The position numbers and the translations under genes were made by a program. This document shows positions 1-8,572 of a stretch of 64,000 nt of DNA, piece after piece. This DNA is from Mycobacterium asiaticum DSM 44297 (lineage in GTDB: Bacteria > Actinomycetota > Actinomycetes > Mycobacteriales > Mycobacteriaceae): assembly GCF_000613245.1 (NCBI RefSeq), contig NZ_HG964937.1, forward strand, positions 245,405-309,404, in the 5' to 3' direction. How positions within the stretch are numbered: position 1 is the first letter of the stretch; every line of letters begins with the position of its first letter. Under the pieces are notes generated by a model. That model was not told the DNA's origin and ran no database searches. It was given only the letters and a program-made list of their open reading frames with translations.

Positions 1-101
1 CTGGCGGGGGACCGGGCTGGCGTCCTGGGGCAACGGCGGCGGCTGCGGCGGACCGGGCCGGCGGGGAAGCGGTGGCGGCTGCGGCGGCCCCGGATCGAAG
101 G

Positions 102-1274
102 TCATTGCTGCGGCAACGGCGGAGGGGTGCCCGGCAGGGGCGGTGGTGTGCTGAACAGCGTTTGCAGCGCGGGCACGGTCGACGCCGGGGCCCAGTTCGG
201 CATCCCTTCGGTCCACACCACCGTGTCCCGGGTGAGTTGCCCGCTTGCGACGAATTGTCGCAGCGCGTTGACGGGGTAGGGGCCGGCGGGCTGGCCGGCC
301 TGCTCGAAATGGAAAAGCTGTTGTGGCGGTAATGGGGGAGGGGCGCCTTGCATCGGTGGCTGCGGTGACGCGAATTGTTGCGGTTGGGCGTAACCGCCCT
401 GCGCCGCATTGGCCATCTGAGCGCCCAGGGCCACACCCAGGCCCGCCTGAATGGCCGAACCCGCGGCGCCGCCGCCCTCGTTCTGGGCCGCCGCCAACAT
501 CGCGTCCGCTTGACGGGCCCGCGCATAGCGGTCGAGGTCGCCGACGTTGTTGAGGAAGCTGCTCTCCTCCAGACCGCGCGCCACCCCGCGCGTCATCGCC
601 TGCTGGATCTCCTCGGGCAGCGAGATCGTCATGGTGACCGCATCGATCCCGAGGCCGAACGCTTGCACGCGCTGGGCCACGAACTCACGCAGTCTGTCCG
701 ACAACTCGACTTGGCGGCCCTGTAGATCGATGGCGCCGACGCCGCTGCCCATCACCATGTCGTTGAACGCGAGAGCGATGTTGCGGCGGATCAGTTCGGT
801 GATCTGATCCATGTCGACCACACTCTGGGTGCCCAGCACCTGCCGCAGGAACGCGGTCGGGTCGGTCACCCGGACCACCGTGGTGCCGTTGGCGCGAACC
901 TGCACCATCTTGAAGTCCGGGTCTCGCACAGTCACCGGTTGCGGTGTGCCCCAGCGTAAGTCGGGGTACGGCCGGGTGTTGACGTAGTACACCTCGGACC
1001 GGAACGGGCTGTTGAACCCGTACTTCCAACCCTGCAGCGTGCCCAGGATCGGCATGTTCTCACTGGTGAGGGTGTAGTGGCCGGGAGTGAACTGGTCGGC
1101 GAGCTGACCCCGGTAGACGAACATGGCGCGCTGGCCCTCGCGGACGATCAGTTGCGCCCCGTTCTTGATCTCGTTGTCATACCGCGGGAATCGCCACGCC
1201 AGGGTGGTGTTCGTATCGTCGAGCCATTCGATGATGTCGACGAACTCGCCTCGGATCATGTCCCGCATGCCCAC
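102..1274 (-). CDS. SPFH-domain protein with C-terminal GYF_2 domain
   Basis: About 390 aa. The N-terminal two thirds resemble the SPFH-like 'virion core protein' family of membrane-associated scaffolds; the charged helical stretch ending in GLEESSFLNN leads into an Ala/Gly-rich region. A Pro/Gln-rich linker follows, then a GYF_2 (DUF4339) module of about 55 residues (YPVNALRQFV, VVWTEGMPNW) and a Pro-rich tail. I chose GTG at 1274 because a purine-rich GAGGAGGGGG lies 7 nt upstream; ATG at 1268 is the alternative. No transmembrane segment or signal peptide is obvious. GYF_2 modules usually mediate protein or membrane association. The exact role is unknown. Confidence 0.8.
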   Translation of the reverse strand: MGMRDMIRGEFVDIIEWLDDTNTTLAWRFPRYDNEIKNGAQLIVREGQRAMFVYRGQLADQFTPGHYTLTSENMPILGTLQGWKYGFNSPFRSEVYYVNTRPYPDLRWGTPQPVTVRDPDFKMVQVRANGTTVVRVTDPTAFLRQVLGTQSVVDMDQITELIRRNIALAFNDMVMGSGVGAIDLQGRQVELSDRLREFVAQRVQAFGLGIDAVTMTISLPEEIQQAMTRGVARGLEESSFLNNVGDLDRYARARQADAMLAAAQNEGGGAAGSAIQAGLGVALGAQMANAAQGGYAQPQQFASPQPPMQGAPPPLPPQQLFHFEQAGQPAGPYPVNALRQFVASGQLTRDTVVWTEGMPNWAPASTVPALQTLFSTPPPLPGTPPPLPQQ

Positions 1275-1371
1275 GGTCGTGCCCCCTCCTCGGCCGACAA
1301 CGGCCGCCACGTCGCCGTTGCTCAGCGAGCTCGAGCGCGGATATTTGGGCGAATCTTACGCGGCATCACCG

Positions 1372-2231
1372 CTACTGCGTGGGCTCAATTTGTCCGATCC
1401 GGCGGATCACCTCGGCGGTGGCCAGCGGCCGTTCGATCATGACGAGGTGTCCGGCGGGGGCGATGGTGACGTGCTCGGCGCCGAGCGCTGCGGCCAATCG
1501 GATCTGCTGCGTGCGCCAGCGATGGGTGCGCCAACCGGTGTGGGCGGTAACGACGATCCGCGGCACCGGCGGGAGCGGGTAGATGGCCCGCAGTGTGCAC
1601 AGCTCGTCCGCGAGCTCGTGGTAGCCGAGGTATTCGGCAAGCACCGCCAGGGGAAATCCGGAGTCTGTTGCGGCACAGCGTATTTCGCGATGAGTTTGGG
1701 TGTCGAGGCCGCCGGGTTGTCGCCGCTGCACCAGGTGAAGGCCCACCCGGCTCAGCGGCCGGCGCAGCCGCAGCGTGTCCAGCGCGCGCAGTACGGCGGT
1801 GGCGGCGGCGAGCTTGGTCGGTAGCGGCAGGGTGGGCAGCCATCGGCGGTCCGGGGCGATGCTGGAATCGAGCAGCAGCAATGCGCGGGTGCGGTGCGGA
1901 TACAGCCGCGCGAAGGCTTCGGCGAAGAAGCCCCCGACCGAATGCCCCACCAGCACGCCTCATCGGGGCGCTGCACGGCGTCGAGCACGGCCGCGATCCG
2001 ATCGGCTTCCGCCCGGACCGTGCGGCGGCCGCCCAAAGGCGGTGTCACCGCAGCGCCCGGCCGATCGAAGCGCACGACCGTGTGGTCGCCGGCAAGGCAC
2101 GCCGCGGTGTCGCGCCAGTGCAGGGCGCGGCCTCCCAGGCCGCTGCACAGCACAACGACGGGACCGGTGTGTCCGTCGACCAGGATCCGCGTCCGGTAGC
2201 CGCCGGTCTCGACCTCGACGCGGTCCGTCAT
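1372..2231 (-). pseudogene. alpha/beta hydrolase gene interrupted by a one-base frameshift
   Basis: The N-terminal half starts at ATG 2231 (MTDRVEVETGGYRTR) and contains the oxyanion region LCSGLGGRALHW. The reading frame is lost at about 1957-1966, just before the nucleophile elbow. The elbow GHSVGG and the rest, including the C-terminal catalytic His region (APAGHLVMIERP), continue in another frame to the stop at 1372. The 860-nt span is one base short of 287 codons, so one added base (GCG-TGC to GCG-GTG-C) would restore a hydrolase of about 286 aa. The start overlaps the stop of the upstream DUF998 gene as ATGA, which suggests translational coupling. It may be a real pseudogene or a sequencing indel; two other single-base lesions in the window favour the latter. 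Confidence 0.8.
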
Positions 2232-2947
2232 GGGGTGGGCGCGCGGGCGGTGCGCAACGCGACATAGATCAGCCAGCCGGCGAACACTACAAGCTCGGCC
2301 CGCTGCGCGATCCCGACCACGCCGATGACGTCGGCGCTGTCGATCAGGATCGCGATCCCGGTCAGTATCGCGGATCCGATCAGTGCACCCAACATGAACC
2401 GCCCGATGCGACGAACTCGCGGCGGTGCTCCCTCGCGTGAATCGGCCAGCACGAATGCGAACAACGATGCGACCGCGGCGAAGAGCACGGTCCCGCTGCT
2501 GAACCAATGCAGCTGATGGCCGATGGGCACGGTGCGCGCGCCTTCCCGGGCTGCGCACACGGCGTCGGAACTGGGTGCGCATACGAGCCGCCACAGGGTG
2601 CTGTCCAGTACCGTCGCGGCGGCGAAGAGCACGAGCGCCCACCAGCCGCGGCGACTCCATCGCCCGCCGTGGACGCCTACCAGGGCGGCGGCGGCCGCGA
2701 TGGCAAGGACCACTGCCGCCGCCAGATCGCAGGACCGAAACCACTCGGCGTACGGCTGATCGGCCGCGGCGAGTTCGCTGATGTAGAGATCGGGGTCGGG
2801 CAATGTGCGGGTGAAGACGACTTCCAATACCCAGTTCGAGTACAGGATGGCCCCGAGCACGGCGCCGACGACGGCGATCCAGCGCAGCAGCGCTGGGGCC
2901 TTGCGGCCGGTGTCCAGCGCCCGACGAGAGCGTTGCGGCACGGCCAT
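2228..2947 (-). CDS. DUF998 family multi-pass membrane protein
   Basis: 239 aa with about six hydrophobic segments, starting near residues 22-42 after a basic N-terminus (RSRRALDTGRK). The extracytoplasmic SEL motif (YISELAA) after the first segment and the overall layout match DUF998 integral membrane proteins, whose biochemical role is not established. The stop overlaps the start of the downstream frameshifted hydrolase (ATGA), so the two were probably made from one transcript. The assignment rests on topology and the SEL motif. Confidence 0.75.
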   Translation of the reverse strand: MAVPQRSRRALDTGRKAPALLRWIAVVGAVLGAILYSNWVLEVVFTRTLPDPDLYISELAAADQPYAEWFRSCDLAAAVVLAIAAAAALVGVHGGRWSRRGWWALVLFAAATVLDSTLWRLVCAPSSDAVCAAREGARTVPIGHQLHWFSSGTVLFAAVASLFAFVLADSREGAPPRVRRIGRFMLGALIGSAILTGIAILIDSADVIGVVGIAQRAELVVFAGWLIYVALRTARAPTP

Positions 2948-2982
2948 AAAGACATCATGCCGCGCGCGAATCGCTGTTCGGG

Positions 2983-3972
2983 TTAGGCGAGGTCGCTGTC
3001 GGCCGGTGAGTACTCGGCGTATTGCGCGACGCCGGTCTGCAGCGCCTTGCGCACGAGCTCCGGGTCGGACTCGTAGGGTTCGGTCGAGTCGATGAACTGG
3101 TGGACGATCTGGACGAAGCGGTCCGGGTGGTCACCGTGCGGCATGTGGCCCGACTCGGGCAGGATCTCCAGCCGCGAGCCTGGGATCTGCCGGTGTGCCA
3201 GCCGAGCGTGGCTGGCCGGGATGATCAGGTCGTCCTCGCCCCAGATGATCTGCACGGGCAGGCCGTGCATCAGGTAGCTGCGGTCCAGCATGGTGACGTA
3301 CTGGCCCTGGGTGTCGACGACGCCGCGCAGCGTGCGGGCGAAGGCCGACACGGCACCGGGCTTGCTGAGCCCGCCGACCAGGCGGGGCAGGCTGGCGACG
3401 TCGCGGGTGAATCGGGTCGAGCCCACCACGCTGCCGACGGCACGGCTGACGAGTCCCATCGCGGGCACCGCTCCCGGCAGCCTGAGCATGGACAGTGCCT
3501 CGGCGCCCAGCGGCATGGCGGCCAAGCGCAGCGCGATGCTCACGTCCTTGGTGACACCGCCGGCGCTGACCAGGACGACGCGCTCGACGAACTGTGGGTA
3601 CTGGTAGGCGAACTGTGCGGCGACGCCACCGCCCAGGGAATGCCCGACCAGCGTGACGCGGTCGATCTCGAGCGCGGTGAGCAGGTCGCGCAGACCGTTG
3701 GCGAAGGAGGCCAGCGAGTAGTCGGCGCGGGGCTTGTCCGACTCGCCGTGCCCCAGCATGTCAGGGGCGATGACGGTGAAGCGCTGGGCAAGCTTGGCGT
3801 GCACGGGTTCCCACGTGGTGGAGCTGTCGCCCACGCCGTGCAGCAGCACGATGACCGGACCGGAGCCCGCGATGCGGAAGGCGCGGCGGTGGCCGTGGAT
3901 CGTGCGGAACTGCAGCTTCGGTGCCGTGACGTCGCGTACCGGCCGCAGGTGCCGGCGTGATTGGTTCGCCAT
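2983..3972 (-). CDS. alpha/beta-fold hydrolase
   Basis: 329 aa. Classic alpha/beta hydrolase signatures are visible: oxyanion-hole motif LLHGVGDSS, DMLGHGESDKP, nucleophile elbow GHSLGGG, acid region IIWGEDDLIIP and catalytic His in ESGHMPHGDHP. The family includes esterases, haloperoxidase-like and C-C bond hydrolases. The substrate cannot be read from the sequence. The start ATG at 3972 is preceded by GGGAGAGGG about 6 nt upstream. There is no signal peptide, so it is probably cytosolic. It lies 35 bp upstream of the DUF998 gene on the same strand, consistent with one transcription unit. Confidence 0.9.
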   Translation of the reverse strand: MANQSRRHLRPVRDVTAPKLQFRTIHGHRRAFRIAGSGPVIVLLHGVGDSSTTWEPVHAKLAQRFTVIAPDMLGHGESDKPRADYSLASFANGLRDLLTALEIDRVTLVGHSLGGGVAAQFAYQYPQFVERVVLVSAGGVTKDVSIALRLAAMPLGAEALSMLRLPGAVPAMGLVSRAVGSVVGSTRFTRDVASLPRLVGGLSKPGAVSAFARTLRGVVDTQGQYVTMLDRSYLMHGLPVQIIWGEDDLIIPASHARLAHRQIPGSRLEILPESGHMPHGDHPDRFVQIVHQFIDSTEPYESDPELVRKALQTGVAQYAEYSPADSDLA

Positions 3973-4072
3973 GATGTCCCTCTCCCCTTTGGTCTCCTCC
4001 GCCGAAGCGGGGTGTTGAGAACCAGATTGCAGGGGAGTCCTTGGGGACTTCTTGGAGAATTCTTGACGGTTG

Positions 4073-4522
4073 CTAGCTGATGCGGCTGAGCGTGAATGAG
4101 GTCCGTGGGTTCGGAATTCCGCAGGGTGACGGGCTGTCCAGGAAATCGACCCCGCCGTTCAAGGTGACCGGGTCCCACCATTGCCGAACCGTCACCGGCC
4201 AGGTGCCGCCGCTCCACAACGAGCCGTTGTCGCCGAGCTGGTATGGCGGGCATGTCACGCCGTCGGGCACGCTGCGCGTGACGGTGTGCCGGCCATTGAC
4301 CAGAGGAGCGGTGAACCCGTGCCCGGGCGCGGTCGTGACATGTGCGACGCAGTCCGGTGCGCACGTCGTGGTGATGGTCCAGGTCGCGGCCACGCCGTCG
4401 GATTCGGTGTACGCGTAGACGCCCTGCATTTTCGGTACTTCGGCGCCGGCCACTGGCAGCGCTGGACTGAACAAAACCCCTGATGCTAGTGCAACCACCG
4501 CAAGTACTGCATTTCTGAACAT
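4073..4522 (-). CDS. small secreted Cys-containing protein
   Basis: 149 aa. A Sec signal peptide (residues 1-27, MFRNAVLAVV...PVAGAEV, AxA-like cleavage) precedes a mature domain of about 120 aa with four cysteines (CAPDC near residue 54, VTCPPY, SPCGIP), probably two disulfides formed outside the cytoplasm. The layout (Tyr-rich start, CxxxC after the first strands, W-rich middle, CG near the end, final T-x-F-T-L-x-R strand) parallels the secreted protein at 8941-9465. The function is unknown. The gene stands alone, with 240 nt of non-coding sequence upstream before the divergent phosphatase gene. Confidence 0.75.
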   Translation of the reverse strand: MFRNAVLAVVALASGVLFSPALPVAGAEVPKMQGVYAYTESDGVAATWTITTTCAPDCVAHVTTAPGHGFTAPLVNGRHTVTRSVPDGVTCPPYQLGDNGSLWSGGTWPVTVRQWWDPVTLNGGVDFLDSPSPCGIPNPRTSFTLSRIS

Positions 4523-4772
4523 GTCGCTGCCTCACGCCAAAATTTCATTGCCCATGGGCAATGTAGCCAAAGTGTATCGGCAAAATCGCAGCTTACTCGC
4601 CTTGTCTGAGTGTTCATAGCGAATACCTACAGGGGTTCGGCAGATTTCAATCAGGCTGCGCGAAAACTCAGCGACCGGCACCCATCGCTGCGTTGTCGTG
4701 CGTTGTCGCTACGTTCCCCGGATTAGGTCCGGACGCTTCCGAGCGACGGAAGGTACCCATAAGGTGAGTTTG

Positions 4773-6422
4773 ATGGGGTTAGTCCTTGGTCCGGCGTTGC
4801 GGCACGTCTCGGATACGACGGCGTTGATCTGGGTGCAGACCGAAGGCCCGGGCACCGTCGAGATTCTCGGCTGTTCGACGCCGACCTTCGAGGTGCAGGG
4901 CTTCCACTTCGCCCTCGTCCTGGTGACGGGTCTGGCCCCCGACAGTGTGACCGAGTACCACGTGCGGGTCGACGGCCGCACCGTGTGGCCACTGGAGGAT
5001 CCAGAGTTCGCGAAGTTCCCCCCGAGTGTGATCCGGACCCGTGGCCCTGGCGGCGCCGATCGGGTGCGGGCGATCTTCGGCTCGTGCCGCTACCCGAAGA
5101 CCGATGACAAGAGGCTCGAGGCCAAGCTGAAGCTCGACGCGTTGGATTGCTATGCGGGGCGGATGGCCGGCCTACCGATCCAGGAGTGGCCCGATGCGGC
5201 GATCATGCTCGGCGACCAGCTCTATGCCGACGAATTGCCGCCCGACGAGCAGCGTCGGGTGGCCGACCGCCGGATGCGCCGGAACAGGCGCGGCCGCCGC
5301 CCACCGGACGAGGTGGTCAGTTTCGGCGAGTACGAACGGCTGTATCGCCATTCATGGGGCGACCCCGAAATCCGATGGCTCATGTCAACGGTGCCGACCG
5401 CCATGATCTTCGACGATCACGACATCCGCGACGATTGGAACACCTCGGCTCCGTGGCGGGCCGAAATGGTGAAGGTCCCGTGGTGGCGTGAGCGGATCAA
5501 GGCGGGGTTGGCGTCGTATTGGGTGTATCAACACCTGGGCAACCTGAGTCCCGAGGACCTGGCTGGCGACCAAGACGTTCAGCGCCTGCTCGCCGCCGAC
5601 GGCGACGCCTGGCCGATCCTCGCCGAACTGGCCGAGCGAGCGGACCGAGAAGTCGACTCGCACAAGGGAGTTCGCTTCAGCTACCGCTGGGAGCTGGGCC
5701 GCACCCGGCTGATCATGATCGACTCGCGCAACGGTCGCATCCTGGAGCATGGCGAGCGCATGATGATCGGCGACGAGGAATTCACCTGGGTGGAGTCCAA
5801 TGCCGAGGAACACCCGGATCGCTACGACCACCTGATGCTGGCGTCGTCGGTGCCGTGGTTGATGCCACCGGCCATCGGCGACCTGGAGTCGCTCAACGAG
5901 TACGCGGCGGACCGCCCCGGCCGGCGGGGCCGGTTCGCCGAAAAGATCCGCCAGGAGGTGGATTTCGAGCATTGGCCGGCGTTCCGCAGGTCGTTCGTGC
6001 GGCTGGGTCAGATGATCGCCCGGATCGCAAATCATCCCCAAGGCCCGGCAACCATCAGCGTGCTGTCCGGCGATGTCCACCACAGTTACGCCGCGCGCGC
6101 CGAACTCGAAGGAGTGGAACCGGACGCAGCGACCGTGCACCAGCTGGTGTGTTCGCCCGTGCACAACTACGTGCCGCTGTTCATCAAACCGGCTTTCATG
6201 CTCGGCTGGACTCGACCCGCCGCCGCTTTCGCCCGGTGGTGGTTGCGCAGGCAGGGTATTCCGTCGCCGCCGATGAGGTGGGCCAACGTCTGCGGACCCC
6301 TGTTCGGCAATACCATCGCGACGCTGGAGATCCACGGCCGCAAGGCGGTGGTGATCTTCGAACAGCCCCGGGGGACATCGGCTTTGGCCGAAGTGGGCCG
6401 GGTCTCGCTGAATGCGAACTGA
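4773..6422 (+). CDS. PhoD-like alkaline phosphatase / metallophosphoesterase
   Basis: About 549 aa. An N-terminal fibronectin-like beta domain (residues 1-85) is followed by a PhoD-type metallophosphatase core: FGSCRYP, LGDQLYADE, FDDHDIRDDWN, then LSGDVHHSY near residue 435. These Asp, Asn and His residues form the two-metal centre that hydrolyses phosphomonoesters or diesters. Unlike Bacillus PhoD no Tat or Sec signal is evident, so this one may stay in the cytosol. The start is ambiguous: ATG 4773 has AAGGTGAG 4 nt upstream, and GTG 4764 has GGAAGG 10 nt upstream. The last 11 nt overlap the marR gene. Confidence 0.88.
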   Translation: MGLVLGPALRHVSDTTALIWVQTEGPGTVEILGCSTPTFEVQGFHFALVLVTGLAPDSVTEYHVRVDGRTVWPLEDPEFAKFPPSVIRTRGPGGADRVRAIFGSCRYPKTDDKRLEAKLKLDALDCYAGRMAGLPIQEWPDAAIMLGDQLYADELPPDEQRRVADRRMRRNRRGRRPPDEVVSFGEYERLYRHSWGDPEIRWLMSTVPTAMIFDDHDIRDDWNTSAPWRAEMVKVPWWRERIKAGLASYWVYQHLGNLSPEDLAGDQDVQRLLAADGDAWPILAELAERADREVDSHKGVRFSYRWELGRTRLIMIDSRNGRILEHGERMMIGDEEFTWVESNAEEHPDRYDHLMLASSVPWLMPPAIGDLESLNEYAADRPGRRGRFAEKIRQEVDFEHWPAFRRSFVRLGQMIARIANHPQGPATISVLSGDVHHSYAARAELEGVEPDAATVHQLVCSPVHNYVPLFIKPAFMLGWTRPAAAFARWWLRRQGIPSPPMRWANVCGPLFGNTIATLEIHGRKAVVIFEQPRGTSALAEVGRVSLNAN

Positions 6423-6936
6423 CTCGGGCAGCTCGTCCACGGATTCCGGCCGCATGAGCCGGCTGCAACAAGAGGCGTGGTTGAGCTACATGCGGGTCTA
6501 CCATCGCCTCGAGTACGAGATGAACCGGCAACTCCAACTTGAATGCGGCTTGTCGCTCAGCGACTACACCGTGCTGAACGCCCTGTCCAATGCGCCCGGG
6601 CTCCGTGCCCAGCTGTCCAGCCTGGCGACGGTCATCGGCTGGGAGCGCAGCCGGCTGTCACACCACCTGCAGCGGATGAGCCGACGCGGTCTGGTTGATC
6701 GCGTTGCCTCGGACAGTGATCGGCGCGGCACGGACGTGGTGCTGACTTCACAAGGTGAAGACGAACTCGTCAGGGCCGCCCCCAAACACGCTGCTCACGT
6801 GAAGCGGCTGTTCTTCGCCGGCATCGACATTGAACAGGAGCGTCAGCTCGCTGAGATACTGACCGCTGTTTACGAAACGATCCTGCGTGAAGGGGCCCTT
6901 CCCAAGCCTGATTTCGGGCCGCAGGCTTCCGAATAG
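6412..6936 (+). CDS. MarR family transcriptional regulator
   Basis: 174 aa winged-helix regulator. LSDYTVLNAL and LSSLATVIGW lead into the recognition helix ERSRLSHHLQRM, followed by the wing SDRRGTDVVLTSQG. MarR dimers normally repress nearby genes until a small ligand binds. The gene overlaps the phosphatase stop by 11 nt, so translation is probably coupled. Its own stop is one base from the stop of the convergent SDR gene. An obvious target is its own operon or the SDR promoter, where the 12-bp palindrome at 7734 is a candidate operator; this is inference. Confidence 0.9.
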   Translation: MRTDSGSSSTDSGRMSRLQQEAWLSYMRVYHRLEYEMNRQLQLECGLSLSDYTVLNALSNAPGLRAQLSSLATVIGWERSRLSHHLQRMSRRGLVDRVASDSDRRGTDVVLTSQGEDELVRAAPKHAAHVKRLFFAGIDIEQERQLAEILTAVYETILREGALPKPDFGPQASE

Positions 6937-6937
6937 C

Positions 6938-7687
6938 TCACACCTGTTCTGCGCCACCATCGACGAACAGCTCGGCGCCGGTCATGAAGCTGCTCTCCTC
7001 TGACGCCAGGAACAGAACCGCCGCGGCAATCTCGCTGGGATGTCCGAGCCGGCGCATCGGCACCTTGGCCGCTTCGGCATCGAGCAACTCTTGTTCAGAC
7101 CCAGCGGGTGCGAGGCCCTTGAGGCCGGGTGTCTCCACCGGACCCGGGACGACGGTGTTCACCCGAATCCCGCGGTCGGCCAGTTCCGCGGCCCACGTCC
7201 GCCCGAACGAGCGGATCGCCGCCTTGCTGGCTGCGTAAAGGCTGAACGCGGGCGTCCCGTTGTATGCCGCCGTGGAGCCGGTCAGGACTATCGAGGCGCC
7301 GGGGTTCAGCAGCGGGAGCATCTTCTGCACGGTGAACAGTGTGCCGCCGACGTTGGTCGAGAAGGTGTCGTTGAAGTTCTCGACGGTGATGTCGCCCAGC
7401 GCTGCGAAGTTTCCGCCGCCGGCGTTCGCGACAACAACGTCAAGGCCGCGTCCGCGCTCCTGGATCGCTGCGGCCACGGCGTCGAGCTCCTCGGGCCGCG
7501 AGACATCGCTGCGCACCCCAGTAGCAGCTTCGCCGATGGAGGCGGTCGCCTCGTCGAGGACATCTTGGCGACGTCCGGTCAGGAACACGTGCGCTCCTTC
7601 GGCCGCCAGTCGCTGCGCGGTGGCCAGTCCGATGCCGGAAGTGCCGCCAGTGACCAAAGCCGTCTTGCCGTCCAATTGACCCATCAT
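6938..7687 (-). CDS. short-chain dehydrogenase/reductase (classical SDR)
   Basis: 249 aa NAD(P)-dependent oxidoreductase of the classical SDR type: cofactor motif TGGTSGIG (residues 13-20), ANAG (87-90), catalytic Ser138, Tyr151 and Lys155 (YAASK), and C-terminal SFMTGAELFVDGG. GRR after the second strand suggests an NADP preference. The substrate is unknown. The start is one of two adjacent ATGs (7687 or 7684) behind GAAGGGAA. It converges on marR with a 1-bp gap, and a palindrome lies about 50 bp upstream of the start, so regulation by the neighbouring MarR protein is plausible. Confidence 0.92.
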   Translation of the reverse strand: MMGQLDGKTALVTGGTSGIGLATAQRLAAEGAHVFLTGRRQDVLDEATASIGEAATGVRSDVSRPEELDAVAAAIQERGRGLDVVVANAGGGNFAALGDITVENFNDTFSTNVGGTLFTVQKMLPLLNPGASIVLTGSTAAYNGTPAFSLYAASKAAIRSFGRTWAAELADRGIRVNTVVPGPVETPGLKGLAPAGSEQELLDAEAAKVPMRRLGHPSEIAAAVLFLASEESSFMTGAELFVDGGAEQV

Positions 7688-7733
7688 CGATTCCCTTCGT
7701 CGCTCGCATGTGCGGATGCACCCTGCAACATGC

Positions 7734-7745
7734 GTGACATGTCAC
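7734..7745. promoter_or_regulatory. 12-bp perfect palindrome, candidate operator
   Basis: GTGACATGTCAC is a perfect 12-bp dyad in the gap between the SDR start (7687) and the upstream same-strand gene (stop at 7777). Its position fits an operator for the SDR promoter. The nearby MarR protein is a candidate binder, but nothing in the sequence proves this. Confidence 0.4.
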
Positions 7746-7776
7746 CTATTCCGGGAATCGCGGTTTGGCGCGTCCG

Positions 7777-8172
7777 CTATCGACGCGACCACATTCTGCG
7801 GAGCCGGCCGCCGCGCTCGCCGCCCGAGCCCGCCGCCCCGCCGGACGTGTGCGCGGGTACGGTGTGCACGCTCACCGCCTCCAGGTAGTCGCATTCGACG
7901 ATGACCTTGCGGAATCCGGCGCCATCGCCGGCCACGGCGCGGCGCTGATATTCCGTGAGCAGCTCGAGGGCTTGGGGTAGCACCGGCACCGGCAGGGTGT
8001 CCGAGCCGACCACCGCCCATCCTCGTGCGAACGGCGGCTCGGCGGCCGACATGAATTCGACGCGCACCCGCTGCCAGCCGACGGGTGCCGCATCGCGGAC
8101 GTGATTGAGCGCGTCTTCGATCAGCGATCGGTCACCGGCGTCGCCGCGTTGCGTACCTGTCACGTTGACCAC
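7777..8172 (-). CDS. hypothetical protein
   Basis: 131 aa, GTG start; not recognised. It is probably soluble, with no signal peptide or membrane segment. Visible pattern: an N-terminal helix (LIEDALNHVRDAAP), the strand GWQRVRVEFM, the strand pair ARGWAVVGSDTLPV and a helix LPQALELLTEYQRR, then FRKVIVECDYLEA. The tail (about residues 108-131) is Gly/Arg-rich and low complexity. The GW-x-R-V-x-V-E-F element recalls small immunity-like proteins, but this is weak. It sits 37 bp downstream of the DUF3703 gene on the same strand and could belong to that operon. Confidence 0.55.
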   Translation of the reverse strand: MVNVTGTQRGDAGDRSLIEDALNHVRDAAPVGWQRVRVEFMSAAEPPFARGWAVVGSDTLPVPVLPQALELLTEYQRRAVAGDGAGFRKVIVECDYLEAVSVHTVPAHTSGGAAGSGGERGGRLRRMWSRR

Positions 8173-8209
8173 CTCATCGGAGTCGGGACGAAGGTCTGTG
8201 CCTCACAGG

Positions 8210-8572
8210 CTATCCGGCAAGGGCTTTGGCGAGGTCCGGCGGCATGGGCATCGGTGTCATGAGCCCGGCCGAGGTTCGGCCGGTATTGCCCTCGGGATAT
8301 CTGCCGGTTAGTGATCCGGGAGCCGCCAAAACGATTCGGACCACCTGTCCGAAGGCTTCCCGTCGGTCGCGTTGGCGGATCGCGAGAATCAGCATCGCGA
8401 TGTGGTTGTGGGTGTGTAGCCAGGGGTCCGGTTGCGAAAGGATGTGTGCGCGTTCGAGGTGATGCCAGCGGGCGTCGGCTGTCTGTGCGCCCTTGGCTGC
8501 CGCCATCTCATTGCGGTAGACGGCACGGGCTTGTGCGGTGATTCGGGACATCAGCATTCCTTGTCGCGTCAC
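8210..8572 (-). CDS. DUF3703 protein, His/Met-rich
   Basis: 120 aa, or 113 aa if started at ATG 8551, which has AAGGA 8 nt upstream. The core (ERAHILSQP, LHTHNHIAML, GQVVRIVLAAPGS, GNTGRTSAG) matches what I know of DUF3703, a small uncharacterised family often found beside metal-resistance genes. Eight or so His residues cluster in WHHLERAHI and LHTHNHI, and a Met/Pro tail (GLMTPMPMPPD) follows; both could bind metal. The GTG start at 8572 overlaps the cmtR-like stop (GTGA), so the pair forms a coupled operon. No metal transporter gene is adjacent. Confidence 0.75.
   Translation of the reverse strand: MTRQGMLMSRITAQARAVYRNEMAAAKGAQTADARWHHLERAHILSQPDPWLHTHNHIAMLILAIRQRDRREAFGQVVRIVLAAPGSLTGRYPEGNTGRTSAGLMTPMPMPPDLAKALAG

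Noticed and set aside
3022..3960. Long open frame on the plus strand opposite the hydrolase gene
   Set aside because: Its amino-acid makeup (Gly, Ala, Val, Gln, Arg-rich, no motif) is that of an antisense GC-rich shadow, while the minus strand encodes a textbook alpha/beta hydrolase.
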